The notes: generated by a model from the sequence alone, not told the origin. A stretch of DNA of 64,000 nucleotides from Desulfobacteraceae bacterium (GCA_020633955.1 JACKCP010000002.1:1-64000); one strand, 5' to 3'. Shown: positions 1 to 8,230, numbered from the stretch's first letter. Translations and numbers: made by a program.

Positions 1-834
1 TTTTTCAAGAAGCCTTGCAAACATAATATCTCCCTGGGATGAAGAGAAACTTACCCCCTTAACCTTGATTTTTGTCTTTTTTACGGCTGCAAGTGCAAAA
101 AAATAACTTGAGTTGGAGCAGTCAGGTTCAACTGCATAAGTTCCGCAGGCATATGTCTGGTTCCCTGGAACATGAAACTTCATATAGTTTTCATGCTCTG
201 CCCTGATTTGAAAATTTTTCATTATATCAAGGGTCATATCAATATATGGTTTGGATACAGGCTCATATAAAAGATTTATATCAATTCCATCCCTTGTAAG
301 GGGCGCTGCCATCAATAGACCTGAAAGAAACTGGCTGCTTATTCTGCAGTCAAGGTCTGTTTTTCCACCTTTTTCAAGACCTCCTCTTAATAACACAGGC
401 GGACATCCTGTCTTATTAACCGACTGTGCTTCTATTCCAAGCATTTTTAAAGAATCAAGAAGAGGATTTATAGGCCTTTCCTGCATTCTTTTATTCCCAG
501 TCAGTATCACAGGTTTTTTGCTCAAGGCAAAGACCCCTGTCAAAAGACGCATTGAAGTACCTGAATTTCCGAGATAAATTTCATTTTTTAGCGGCAAAAG
601 ATTTCCGTTTTGTCCAAAGACTGTCATTTTATCTTCAGATTTTTCAATTTCTATACCCATTGATTTCAATGCTTCCATTGTAAGAAGAGTATCCTCACTC
701 TGAAGAGGCCTTAAAACTTCGCACATTCCCTTTGAAAGAGCTGAAGCAATAAGAGTCCTGTGTGTATAGCTTTTTGAACCTGGCACAATTACTTCTGCAT
801 TTTCCTTTATTTTACCGGGATTTATAGTTTTCAT
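1..834 (-). CDS. aroA: 3-phosphoshikimate 1-carboxyvinyltransferase (EPSP synthase), 3' end cut by window
   Basis: Joins shikimate-3-phosphate and PEP to make EPSP, the step before chorismate synthase. About 278 residues are visible; the full family length is about 430, so the C-terminal third lies outside the window. Motifs seen: PGSKSYTHR near the N terminus (family PG-KS-S-R), LGNSGTSMRLL (family GNAGT-R), RPINPLLDSL and SSQFLSGLLMAAPL, in the expected order. I place the start at the ATG at 834, just past the aroE stop (837-839) and behind AAAGGG; an in-frame GTG at 840 is the alternative. It is the last visible gene of the aromatic operon controlled by the leader at 4592-4850. Confidence 0.92.
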   Translation of the reverse strand, partial: MKTINPGKIKENAEVIVPGSKSYTHRTLIASALSKGMCEVLRPLQSEDTLLTMEALKSMGIEIEKSEDKMTVFGQNGNLLPLKNEIYLGNSGTSMRLLTGVFALSKKPVILTGNKRMQERPINPLLDSLKMLGIEAQSVNKTGCPPVLLRGGLEKGGKTDLDCRISSQFLSGLLMAAPLTRDGIDINLLYEPVSKPYIDMTLDIMKNFQIRAEHENYMKFHVPGNQTYACGTYAVEPDCSNSSYFFALAAVKKTKIKVKGVSFSSSQGDIMFARLLEK

Positions 835-836
835 TT

Positions 837-1649
837 TCACCCTTTCATTAATTTATGAAAAATTTTCTCTTTCATTATCTGAAACGGAAATCTGGTGTTT
901 GTCCATTTTTCAAACTGAAGACCTCCCTGATAAACAAACATTCCAACCCCTGAAACAGTTTTAAAACCGGACATGGAAGCTTCTTTCAGAAACTTTGTGT
1001 TCAGGGGGTTGTAAACTATGTCAATGGCAGTTCCTTTTGTCTTAAAAACTGTCTTTTCAACAGGTGATTTATCGATATCAGGATACATTCCAACAGAGGT
1101 TGTGTTTATGATTATTTCAGGCTCAAGCTTTTCAATTTCTTCAAAACCAACAAACTCTCCATCAAAATCCTTTGCAAGCTCAATTCCTTTTGATTTTGTC
1201 CTGTTTGTTATGTAAATATCTGCGTTTTCACTTGCCAGTCCATAGCAGACCCCCCTTGAAGCACCGCCTGCTCCGATTACAAGGGTTTTACGATCTTTAA
1301 TTTTGCTGTGCTCTTTAAGAGACAATATAAAACCTTTCCAGTCGGTATTGTCTCCCTCAAGTATTCCGTTTTTATTGGTCAGGGTATTTACAGCACCGAT
1401 TTTCAAAGAGCTGTCACTTATTTCATCAAGATATTTAATTATATTTTCCTTGTGGGGAACTGTAACGCTTACACCTTTAATACCAAGTCCTCTTATTCCT
1501 TTTACAGCCGATTCAAGGTCGCTTACTTCAAAGGCTGTATAAACTCCATTTAAATTGAGAAATTCAAATGCAAAGTTATGCATGAAAGGACTTAAACTGT
1601 GTTTTACAGGATTTCCAATAACTGCGAAAACCTCTGTATGAGAATCCAT
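837..1649 (-). CDS. aroE: shikimate dehydrogenase
   Basis: NADP-dependent reduction of 3-dehydroshikimate to shikimate, cytoplasmic. 270 aa, normal length. Seen: substrate-binding VIGNPVKHSLSP at the N terminus, VTVPHKE with the catalytic Lys, NTLTN and GDNTDWKG (catalytic Asp), Rossmann loop GAGGASRG and the C-terminal GGLQFEKWT segment. The ATG is preceded by GGAG. It lies 14 nt after pheA and touches aroA, so it is the fourth gene of the operon. An attenuated upstream leader probably controls it. Confidence 0.93.
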   Translation of the reverse strand: MDSHTEVFAVIGNPVKHSLSPFMHNFAFEFLNLNGVYTAFEVSDLESAVKGIRGLGIKGVSVTVPHKENIIKYLDEISDSSLKIGAVNTLTNKNGILEGDNTDWKGFILSLKEHSKIKDRKTLVIGAGGASRGVCYGLASENADIYITNRTKSKGIELAKDFDGEFVGFEEIEKLEPEIIINTTSVGMYPDIDKSPVEKTVFKTKGTAIDIVYNPLNTKFLKEASMSGFKTVSGVGMFVYQGGLQFEKWTNTRFPFQIMKEKIFHKLMKG

Positions 1650-1663
1650 TTTTTATCTCCGGT

Positions 1664-2749
1664 TTACATAAATTTTTTATAAGAACCTGAATGTTTTAAA
1701 AAAAGACAGACTTCCCTCATTTCAGCTATTACTGACTTAACAGAATTGTCTTTAATGTGACCGTCTATATCCATTACAAAAAAGTAATGCCAGTTTTTAT
1801 GACGGATCGGCCTTGATTCAAGCTTGACCATGTTAACCCCGGCTGCTGAAACCGGTTGAAGAGCCTTGTAAAGCGCCCCTGGCACATGGGAAGTAACAAA
1901 CATAATTGTTGTTTTGTCATTTCCTGTTCTTTCAGGCTCATCTTCTCCTATTATAAGAAATCTTGTTATGTTTCTGGTGGAGTCTTCAATTCTTGAGGCA
2001 GCCACACTTAAATTATAGAACCTTGAAGCTTCCGAATTTGCGATTGCAGCTGAATTTTTTTCTGTAACCGCCTGCCTTGCAGCCGCTGCCGTGCTTGAGA
2101 CTTCCTTTAATTCCGCATCTGGAATATTTTCCTTTATCCACCTTCTGCACTGGGCAAAAGCCTGGGGATGGGAATATACAACCTCAATTTCTGAAAGACT
2201 TGTGCATGTTGACAAAAGATCATGGGAAATTGTTATTGCTGTTTCTCCGCAAATTTTAAGTTGAGAATCGAATAAAAGGTCAAGGGTATGGTTTACAGCA
2301 CCCTCTATTGAATTCTCAACAGGAACCACTCCGTATCTGAAATGTCCTTTTTCAACTCCGTCAAAAATATCAGGAATCGATTTTTTTGGAACAAACTGCC
2401 CTGAATAATCAAAATGCTTTAAAGCAGCTACATGGGTATTTGTTGCTTCAGGTCCTAAATATGCCACCATGTTCGGATTCTGGATATCCCTTGAAGCTGA
2501 CATTATTACCTGAAAAATATGGTAAATCACATCTTCGGAAAGAGGACCTGAATTATTTTTCTTAAGCCTTTCAAGAATATCCTTTTCCCTTGAACTGTCC
2601 AAAACCCTTGCTCCGGTATTTCTTTTTATGGCTCCGATTTTCCTGCCAAATTCAAGCCTTTTGTTTAAAAGCTCCAGAATCGTGTCATCAATTTTATCGA
2701 TTTCTTTTCGATACTTTCCAATTTCCGGATTTTCTGTAATATTTTCCAT
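1664..2749 (-). CDS. pheA: bifunctional chorismate mutase / prephenate dehydratase (P-protein)
   Basis: Converts chorismate to prephenate and then phenylpyruvate, the committed steps to Phe. 361 aa in the usual three-part order: AroQ-type chorismate mutase helices at about 12-90, prephenate dehydratase at about 95-270 with the catalytic TRF triplet at 262-264, and an ACT regulatory domain at about 283-361. The ACT domain keeps GAL (291-293) and ESRP (311-314), the motifs that bind Phe, so feedback inhibition is expected in addition to attenuation. The gene starts 5 nt after the upstream stop with no strong Shine-Dalgarno, which suggests translational coupling. Confidence 0.93.
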   Translation of the reverse strand: MENITENPEIGKYRKEIDKIDDTILELLNKRLEFGRKIGAIKRNTGARVLDSSREKDILERLKKNNSGPLSEDVIYHIFQVIMSASRDIQNPNMVAYLGPEATNTHVAALKHFDYSGQFVPKKSIPDIFDGVEKGHFRYGVVPVENSIEGAVNHTLDLLFDSQLKICGETAITISHDLLSTCTSLSEIEVVYSHPQAFAQCRRWIKENIPDAELKEVSSTAAAARQAVTEKNSAAIANSEASRFYNLSVAASRIEDSTRNITRFLIIGEDEPERTGNDKTTIMFVTSHVPGALYKALQPVSAAGVNMVKLESRPIRHKNWHYFFVMDIDGHIKDNSVKSVIAEMREVCLFLKHSGSYKKFM

Positions 2750-2754
2750 TTTAA

Positions 2755-3750
2755 TTATTTTTCAGTTATGGTTTCTTCAATTTTATGACCGAAATGTCTT
2801 CCACCTTCTTCAATTGCAACTAAAACCTCATCGCCTTTTTTTAGAGTCACTATAGACTTCGGGCTTCCATCCGGGGATGTAAGGCGTATTGTTTCAGCAT
2901 TTTGTAAAATAATATTAAGACTTCTTTCCTCGATTTTTGCTTCAACAAGCATAAGAGGTCTTTTTTCCTGCTTGATTCTTCCAACTACTGCTTCTTCAGT
3001 TGTTCCGTCAAACCTTGTAATAATTACACTGTCACCTGATTTCAGCTCGGAAAGATAGCTTGTTTTGCCTCCCGGCACCCTTGTATATGCATGAACAGGG
3101 CCGGCATTTATTCTGAACGGTCTTGGATTTACATAAGGATTTTCCACAGTTTCCGCATGAACAAGAAAAAGTGCTGAACTTGTATTTCCTACAAGCATTC
3201 CTTCTCCAGGCAAAAGACTTGAACAGGTGTCAACACAGACCCTGTCTCCCATTCCAAGGGGGGTTATCTTTTCTATTACTGCCTTTTCAAGTTGAATTTT
3301 CTCATTTGATTTTGAAAGGGTCTCAAGTATTTTTTTTAGCTCAACTGGCGAGTTTACATCAACCATTACCTGAGAAACTCCTTTTTCAAGAATTTCAAAG
3401 GCTGTTTTGGCTTCTTCAAAGCTTTTGACTATCGGAGCAATATCCGCCTTTTTTGCTATAAGATTTTCAAGGGGGATTATGTTCCAGTCACTGCATTCTA
3501 AAATAACCAGTTTATCAAGGCTCAGTTTCTGAATTTCCTCTTCCTGGCTACCGTCTGTTATTTTATAGGTAACCGCATCTTTTCCTATTTTGATATCCCC
3601 GGTTTCTGAAACTGTTTTTACTATTCCAAGTTCCCTGACTTTTTCATCAAACCCTTTTTCAACCATAATCCCTTCAACTCCACATTCAAGAGCTGTGAGA
3701 ACCATTTCTTTATTATAAGGTATAATCTTTACCCATATTTTTCGTTTCAT
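2755..3750 (-). CDS. 3-dehydroquinate synthase II (archaeal type)
   Basis: NAD-dependent oxidative deamination and cyclisation of 2-amino-3,7-dideoxy-D-threo-hept-6-ulosonate to 3-dehydroquinate. It replaces classical AroB. 331 aa, matching the MJ1249 family in length and C-terminal signature (PGGKTSYLSELKSGD, then VGRIKQEKRPLMLV). I see none of the AroB NAD-binding signature. The ATG at 3750 follows AGGA with a 7-nt spacer. Its substrate-making partner is the gene immediately upstream, 16 nt away. This pair is known in methanogens and in Desulfovibrio. Confidence 0.88.
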   Translation of the reverse strand: MKRKIWVKIIPYNKEMVLTALECGVEGIMVEKGFDEKVRELGIVKTVSETGDIKIGKDAVTYKITDGSQEEEIQKLSLDKLVILECSDWNIIPLENLIAKKADIAPIVKSFEEAKTAFEILEKGVSQVMVDVNSPVELKKILETLSKSNEKIQLEKAVIEKITPLGMGDRVCVDTCSSLLPGEGMLVGNTSSALFLVHAETVENPYVNPRPFRINAGPVHAYTRVPGGKTSYLSELKSGDSVIITRFDGTTEEAVVGRIKQEKRPLMLVEAKIEERSLNIILQNAETIRLTSPDGSPKSIVTLKKGDEVLVAIEEGGRHFGHKIEETITEK

Positions 3751-3766
3751 GTTAAATCCTAAAAAT

Positions 3767-4561
3767 TTATGAATTAATTATTTCCATTGCTTCTTCAACA
3801 CTTGAATTTTCATGAATAAGAGCTGCAAATGCTCTAACAATTTTTTCAGGAGATCTATGCTGAAAAACATTTCTTCCAATTGATACACCTGACCCGCCTG
3901 CATCAAGGGAACCCTTAACCATTTCAAGAATATCCCTGTCCGAATCCATTTTTGCACCACCTGCAATAACCACAGGAACAAAACATCCTTCAACAACTTC
4001 TCTGAAACTTTCAGTGCTTCCGGTATATGAAACCTTAACAATATCAGCTCCCATTTCAGCACCAACCCTTGCTGCATGCTTTACAACTTCGGGATCATAT
4101 TCATCCTTAATTTTTTCGCCCCTTGGGTACATCATGGCAACAACCGGCATCCCCCAGCTTCTTGCCTCATATGTTATCTTTCCAAAATCCTTAAGCATGT
4201 TCTTTTCTTCACCATTTCCAAGGTTAACATGGACAGAAACTGCATCAGCCCCCAGTCTTATGGCTTCTTCAACAGAACAGACAATTGTCTTTGCATTTGG
4301 ATAAACAGACATGGATGTTGAAGCCGAAAGATGAACTATAAGTCCAATATCTGGGCCTTCTCCCCTCAGCCCGTCCTCAACAGCCCCCTTATGTTCGATA
4401 ACTGCATTTGCTCCTCCTTTTGCAACCTTATTCACGGCATCTTTCATATCCTTGATTCCGTCAATTGGACCGACTGTGATACCATGATCCATAGGAACTA
4501 TAATTGTCCGTCTTGTGTTTCTGTTGATAATCCTTTCAAGTCTTATCTGTTTTCCTATCAT
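3767..4561 (-). CDS. 2-amino-3,7-dideoxy-D-threo-hept-6-ulosonate (ADTH) synthase
   Basis: Class I aldolase-fold enzyme condensing aspartate semialdehyde with 6-deoxy-5-ketofructose-1-phosphate. It is the entry step of the alternative dehydroquinate pathway. 264 aa. Seen: PMDHG with Asp25, YPRG with Tyr145 (expected proton donor) and DIVKVSY with Lys176 (expected Schiff-base Lys). A plain fructose-bisphosphate aldolase of the DhnA type is the alternative, but the neighbouring DHQ synthase II argues strongly for ADTH synthase. It is the first gene of the operon, directly downstream of the terminator at 4592-4627, so its expression should depend on read-through. Confidence 0.88.
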   Translation of the reverse strand: MIGKQIRLERIINRNTRRTIIVPMDHGITVGPIDGIKDMKDAVNKVAKGGANAVIEHKGAVEDGLRGEGPDIGLIVHLSASTSMSVYPNAKTIVCSVEEAIRLGADAVSVHVNLGNGEEKNMLKDFGKITYEARSWGMPVVAMMYPRGEKIKDEYDPEVVKHAARVGAEMGADIVKVSYTGSTESFREVVEGCFVPVVIAGGAKMDSDRDILEMVKGSLDAGGSGVSIGRNVFQHRSPEKIVRAFAALIHENSSVEEAMEIINS

Positions 4562-4591
4562 TTCCCTTTTTCCCTTAAATAAAGTTTATGC

Positions 4592-4627
4592 AAAAAAAAA
4601 GACCGTGGAGTTTTGCTCTCCACGGTC
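4592..4627 (-). terminator. intrinsic terminator of the aromatic operon leader
   Basis: Perfect 10-bp G+C-rich stem (GACCGTGGAG / CTCCACGGTC) with a 7-nt loop. On the minus strand a run of nine U follows (plus-strand A at 4592-4600). It lies between the leader peptide and the first structural gene, so it can only be an attenuator for the minus-strand operon. Seven T on the other side mean it could also stop plus-strand transcription. Confidence 0.9.
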
Positions 4628-4646
4628 TTTTTTTATATTCTTTTCT

Positions 4647-4706
4647 CCGTGGACAGCCTTATTGCCGCCTGTCCACGGTGCTTTTACTTAGTTACACAAA
4701 AGCACC
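4647..4706 (-). promoter_or_regulatory. overlapping leader hairpins of the aromatic attenuator
   Basis: Two stems precede the terminator on the minus strand. Stem A (4698-4706 with 4677-4685, GGTGCTTTT / AAAAGCACC, 9 bp) holds the leader-peptide stop codon in its loop. Stem B (4669-4678 with 4647-4656, CCGTGGACAG / CTGTCCACGG, 10 bp) shares the two bases 4677-4678 with stem A. The 3' arm of stem B contains TCCACGG and can also pair with CCGTGGA in the terminator's 5' arm. The structures are therefore mutually competing, as in classical amino-acid attenuators. Which one acts as antiterminator is inferred. Confidence 0.75.
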
Positions 4707-4787
4707 TCCAGACAGACGCCTGCTAAAATAAAAGTACCAATAATAAGAATATATTGTATTTATTTTTTCTTCTGTCTGGAATTTCAT
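4692..4787 (-). CDS. aromatic leader peptide (31 aa, Tyr/Trp/Phe-rich)
   Basis: Short reading frame between the putative promoter and the terminator. The ATG is at 4787 (AAAAAGG lies about 10 nt upstream) and the TAA at 4692-4694. Residues 12-21 read IYSYYWYFYF: four Tyr, one Trp and two Phe in ten codons, with a further Tyr counted at position 13. This is the composition expected of a leader peptide sensing charged tRNA-Tyr/Trp/Phe. Codons 3-7 and 24-27 contain complementary segments (CCAGACAGA / TCTGTCTGG), so ribosome position on the aromatic codons would change RNA folding. It is too short and too biased to be an ordinary gene. Confidence 0.85.
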   Translation of the reverse strand: MKFQTEEKINTIYSYYWYFYFSRRLSGGAFV

Positions 4788-4821
4788 TTATAATTTACCT
4801 TTTTGATTTGTTTATACGTTT

Positions 4822-4850
4822 TCTTTAAAGACTGCAGATTGATTTGTCAA
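4822..4850 (-). promoter_or_regulatory. putative promoter of the aromatic operon
   Basis: On the minus strand, TTGACA at 4850-4845 is followed after 17 nt by TAAAGA (4827-4822), a poor -10. A better -10-like TATAAA lies at 4816-4811 but at the wrong distance. The position suits transcription beginning shortly before the leader peptide. Confidence 0.45.
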
Positions 4851-5116
4851 TATTTTTTTTATTTTTTTAATTTGACGTATCATTTTAAAAAAAATTGCGT
4901 TATTTATTGGAGTTAAACGGATTATAAGCTTGACAGAACAATGTCTTACAAGTAATTTTACATATGATTTTTGTGGGAAATTTTTATTCACAATAAAATC
5001 ATATTCCAAAATAATATTTTAAAACTATCTAAAATGATTTATTTTTGAGAACCTAAAATATTTCTTAATTTTCGAAAGAATTTAAAACACATTAATAAAC
5101 CCAGAAGGAGGCAAAC

Positions 5117-5386
5117 ATGAACAAAGGTGATTTAGTTGCTGAAGTTGCAAAGGTACTCAGCAGTAAAAAGGATGCGCAGGCTGCTGTTGATCAGGTTTTT
5201 TCAGCAATCACCAAGGCACTTGAAAATGACGAAAGTGTAACACTGGTTGGATTTGGAACATTTAAAGCTTCTGAAAGAAAAGCAAGAAAAGGAAGAAATC
5301 CACAGACAGGTGAAGATATTGAAATCCCTGCACGTAAAGTTCCAAAATTTGTTCCCGGAAAAAATCTAAAAGATGCAATAAATTAA
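5117..5386 (+). CDS. hup: DNA-binding protein HU
   Basis: Small dimeric histone-like protein that bends and compacts DNA. 89 aa, the normal HU length. Seen: N-terminal helices, GFGTF at the turn into the beta arm, and the arm signature GRNPQTGEDIEIPA followed by the C-terminal helix. A strong AGAAGGAGG sits 7 nt before the ATG. Monocistronic: it is followed by a hairpin at 5396. A TTGACA at 4930-4935 with TAATTT 17 nt downstream may be its promoter, leaving a leader of about 150 nt. HU is a better fit than IHF because the IHF-specific arm residues are not obvious. Confidence 0.95.
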   Translation: MNKGDLVAEVAKVLSSKKDAQAAVDQVFSAITKALENDESVTLVGFGTFKASERKARKGRNPQTGEDIEIPARKVPKFVPGKNLKDAIN

Positions 5387-5395
5387 TCATCTTAA

Positions 5396-5425
5396 TGCCC
5401 CGGCCTATAATTAAAGGCTGGGGCA
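5396..5425 (+). terminator. hairpin after HU
   Basis: TGCCCCGGCC / GGCTGGGGCA, a 10-bp stem with one G-U pair and a 10-nt loop, 10 nt after the HU stop. There is no clear U tract, so it may act in RNA stability or as a weak terminator. Confidence 0.6.
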
Positions 5426-5554
5426 CGAATATTATATTCTTCCTTAATTTACAGTCCATCCAAATTATTCCATTGAATCAAACTTTTTTTTGACTTATAA
5501 TCCGACTCGAAAAAATGAAGCTCTTTTTTATCAAAAACAAAGGTTTTATCAAGG

Positions 5555-5818
5555 GTGCTTAAACAGAAACTTATAATAATAAATGAACTTGGTCTTCACG
5601 CAAGACCAGCCGCTTTAATTGCAAAAACCGCTAGAAAAGCGAAATCCGAAATCTTGATTGAAAAAGATCAAACAATAGTTGATGCTGCAAGCATGATAGA
5701 TATCCTGTCAATTGCATGCCAAAAAGGCACAACAATTACTCTCATAGCTGAATCTAGTGAAGACAGAGAGGTTTTTGAAGAAATAAAGGATATTATTCTA
5801 AACGGTTTTGGAGAATAA
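5555..5818 (+). CDS. ptsH: phosphocarrier protein HPr
   Basis: Carries phosphate from enzyme I to downstream PTS acceptors. 87 aa. Active-site His15 is in LGLHARPA, and the regulatory Ser46 position is present in DAASMID, so HprK-type phosphorylation is possible. The GTG start follows AAAGG with an 11-nt spacer. ptsI begins 3 nt after its stop. No sugar permease (EIIB/C) lies nearby, which suggests a regulatory rather than sugar-uptake PTS, as is common in Deltaproteobacteria. Confidence 0.93.
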   Translation: MLKQKLIIINELGLHARPAALIAKTARKAKSEILIEKDQTIVDAASMIDILSIACQKGTTITLIAESSEDREVFEEIKDIILNGFGE

Positions 5819-5821
5819 ATT

Positions 5822-7576
5822 TTGAATGATCAATTGCTTGAAAAAAGAATAACTGGTATAGCCGGAGCTCCCGGAATATGCATTGGGAAAGCCTATCTTG
5901 TAGACTCAGGTGGAGTTGATGTAATAAAAAAATACACTCTTGCAGACAACGAAATTAAAACCGAAGTAGCCAGATTCAAAACGGCGGTCAATACCGCAAA
6001 AAATGAACTGAAGGAAGTAATAAGAAACACCCCCTCTGCCTTGGGAGAGCATGTACAGATCCTTGAAACTCACCTTTTGCTTTTCAAAGATAAAATGCTT
6101 TATGAAAAAACCATAAAATCCATTGAAAGTAAAAAATTTAATGCAGAATGGGCATTAAAGACAGTTGTTGATGAAACAAAAAGGATTTTTAAAAATATTG
6201 AAGATGAGTATCTCAAAAGCCGCGGAGCTGATATTGTTCATGTAGCAGACAGGATAATGTTAAATCTTACTGGTGCTGTTGAAGTAAATATTGCTGATAT
6301 CAGAAAAAGGGTAATTCTTGTCGCAAAAGATCTTTCTCCTGCACAAACAAGCCAGATACAGCTTGACAAAATAATGGGATTTGTAACAGACAAAGGCGGA
6401 ACTGCCTCTCACACAAGTATAATAGCAAGAACCCTTGAACTGCCTTGTGTTCTAGGCCTTGAAAAAGCAACATCTCAAATAAAAAATGACGATATAATAA
6501 TTGTGGATGGTCTTGAGGGTATTGTAATAATAAATCCCGAAGAAGAAACACTTCTTGAGTTTGAACAAAGGAAAAAGGATTACGAGCTAAGACAGGCAGA
6601 GGTTACAAGGACAAGTCATTTACCTGCAAAAACAAAGGACGGCCACGTAATAAATGTAATGGGCAATATTGAGTTTGCAGAGGAAGTGGTATCAGTTAGG
6701 GATCATGGAGGCGACGGTGTAGGCCTTTACAGAACTGAATTTCTTTACATGAACAGAGACAGCTACCCTGATGAAAATGAGCAGTTTGAAAAATACCGTG
6801 AAGTTGCAGAGCTTATGGCTCCGGGTGAAGTTATAATAAGAACTCTTGATATTAATGGAGACAAAGCATTAAAATATAATACAGATCAGCTTCCAGAAAC
6901 TAACCCGGCACTTGGATTGCGAGCTATAAGATTCTGTCTTAAACGCAAAGAGATTTTCAAATCACAGCTTAGAGCTATATTAAAAGCTTCAAACTTTGGA
7001 AAAATTAAAATTCTCTTTCCAATGATTTCATCCCTTGGAGAGGTTATTGAAGCAAAAAAATTACTTTTACAATGTCAAAGCGAGCTTGACCAAAACAAAA
7101 TCAAATGGGACAGAGATATTAAAACAGGGATAATGATAGAAGTTCCATCAGCTGCTATAATTGCAGATATCCTTGCAAAAGAAGTTGATTTTTTCAGTCT
7201 TGGAACAAACGACCTTGTGCAGTATACCCTTGCAATTGACAGAGGCAATGAAGAGGTTGCACACCTATATAACGAACTTAATCCAGCTGTTTTAAGACTA
7301 ATTAAAAATACTGTTGAAGTAGCTGAAAAAAATAACATTGAAATTTCCATCTGCGGTGAAATGGCTGGTAACCCGATTAATATTCCCCTTCTTCTTGGCC
7401 TCGGGATTAAAAATTTGAGCATGTACCCCCATGGAATACCCCAGATTAAACAGATAATAAGGGAATTAAGTTTTAAAGATGCAGTTGATCTTACAAAAGA
7501 AATATTCAGACAAAATAACTGCCATGACTCAAAAAACCTTATCCGATATAAATACGGTGACACCCTCAAACTATAG
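5822..7576 (+). CDS. ptsI: phosphoenolpyruvate-protein phosphotransferase (PTS enzyme I)
   Basis: Autophosphorylates from PEP and passes phosphate to HPr. 584 aa, full length. Seen: N-terminal EI domain; phosphohistidine His197 in GGTASHTSIIAR; PEP-binding TIM barrel with GGDGVGLYRTEF, SLGTNDLVQY and catalytic Cys511 in ISICGEMAG. The start appears to be TTG at 5822 behind GGAG at the ptsH end. It sits in one unit with ptsH, and smpB follows 17 nt later. Confidence 0.95.
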   Translation: MNDQLLEKRITGIAGAPGICIGKAYLVDSGGVDVIKKYTLADNEIKTEVARFKTAVNTAKNELKEVIRNTPSALGEHVQILETHLLLFKDKMLYEKTIKSIESKKFNAEWALKTVVDETKRIFKNIEDEYLKSRGADIVHVADRIMLNLTGAVEVNIADIRKRVILVAKDLSPAQTSQIQLDKIMGFVTDKGGTASHTSIIARTLELPCVLGLEKATSQIKNDDIIIVDGLEGIVIINPEEETLLEFEQRKKDYELRQAEVTRTSHLPAKTKDGHVINVMGNIEFAEEVVSVRDHGGDGVGLYRTEFLYMNRDSYPDENEQFEKYREVAELMAPGEVIIRTLDINGDKALKYNTDQLPETNPALGLRAIRFCLKRKEIFKSQLRAILKASNFGKIKILFPMISSLGEVIEAKKLLLQCQSELDQNKIKWDRDIKTGIMIEVPSAAIIADILAKEVDFFSLGTNDLVQYTLAIDRGNEEVAHLYNELNPAVLRLIKNTVEVAEKNNIEISICGEMAGNPINIPLLLGLGIKNLSMYPHGIPQIKQIIRELSFKDAVDLTKEIFRQNNCHDSKNLIRYKYGDTLKL

Positions 7577-7593
7577 AAAATAAGGATGTATAA

Positions 7594-8061
7594 GTGACAG
7601 CAGAATCACGCACAAAACAGATTGCATACAACAAAAAAGCAAGACACAATATAGAAATTGAAGATGAATATGAGGCAGGAATTGTCCTCAAGGGAACTGA
7701 AGTTAAATCTGTTAGAGCAGGAAAAATCAGCCTTAAAGAAGCTTTTGCCAAAATAAAAAACAATGAAGTTTTTGTATACAACCTTCATATTGCACCATAT
7801 ACTCATGCATACTTTGACAATCATGAGCCTATGCGTCCTAGAAAACTTCTTCTTAACAGAAGAGAAATAAAAAAACTCATTGGCAAAACAAGCGAAAAAG
7901 GCTGCACCCTTGTTCCCTTAAAGGCATACCTTAAAAACGGGCGCGTTAAAATTGGACTTGCACTGGGAAAAGGGAAAAAAATCCACGACAAGAGAATGGA
8001 GATTAAAGAAAGAGAAGTTAAAAGAGAGCTTGCCAGGACAATGAAAAAATTCAGACAATAA
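7594..8061 (+). CDS. smpB: SsrA-binding protein SmpB
   Basis: Binds tmRNA and delivers it to stalled ribosomes for trans-translation. 155 aa, standard length. Seen: N-terminal beta barrel (ARHNIEIEDEYEAGIVLKG), EVKSVRAGK and the basic C-terminal tail (KKIHDKRMEIKEREVKRE) that enters the decoding centre. GTG start behind AAGGA. No tmRNA gene is visible in the following 950 nt, so ssrA is elsewhere. Confidence 0.95.
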   Translation: MTAESRTKQIAYNKKARHNIEIEDEYEAGIVLKGTEVKSVRAGKISLKEAFAKIKNNEVFVYNLHIAPYTHAYFDNHEPMRPRKLLLNRREIKKLIGKTSEKGCTLVPLKAYLKNGRVKIGLALGKGKKIHDKRMEIKEREVKRELARTMKKFRQ

Positions 8062-8171
8062 CCCTTTCATGAAACCCAATAAAACAACATTCTTGAATTT
8101 GCAGCTCAGCAAAAACACGTAGTTTTTCTTAAGCTTAACTTGCCTGGATGTTGTTACATTTCATTGATAAA

Positions 8172-8201
8172 AAGGTTTAATGCTTATTAGCATTAGACCT
8201 T
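8172..8201. repeat. hairpin downstream of smpB
   Basis: AAGGTTTAATGC / GCATTAGACCTT around TTATTA: a 12-bp stem with one U-G pair. No U tract follows. Possibly a weak transcription end for the ptsH-ptsI-smpB unit. Confidence 0.4.
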
Positions 8202-8230
8202 ATTCTAAAAACCTAATAGTCAGTAATTTT

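Noticed and set aside
251..577. 108-codon plus-strand frame near the left edge
   Set aside because: Antisense to aroA, whose motifs are in the correct frame on the minus strand.
4812..5009. 65-codon minus-strand reading frame upstream of the aromatic leader
   Set aside because: No ribosome site, no family resemblance, and it lies in the promoter regions of HU and the aromatic operon.
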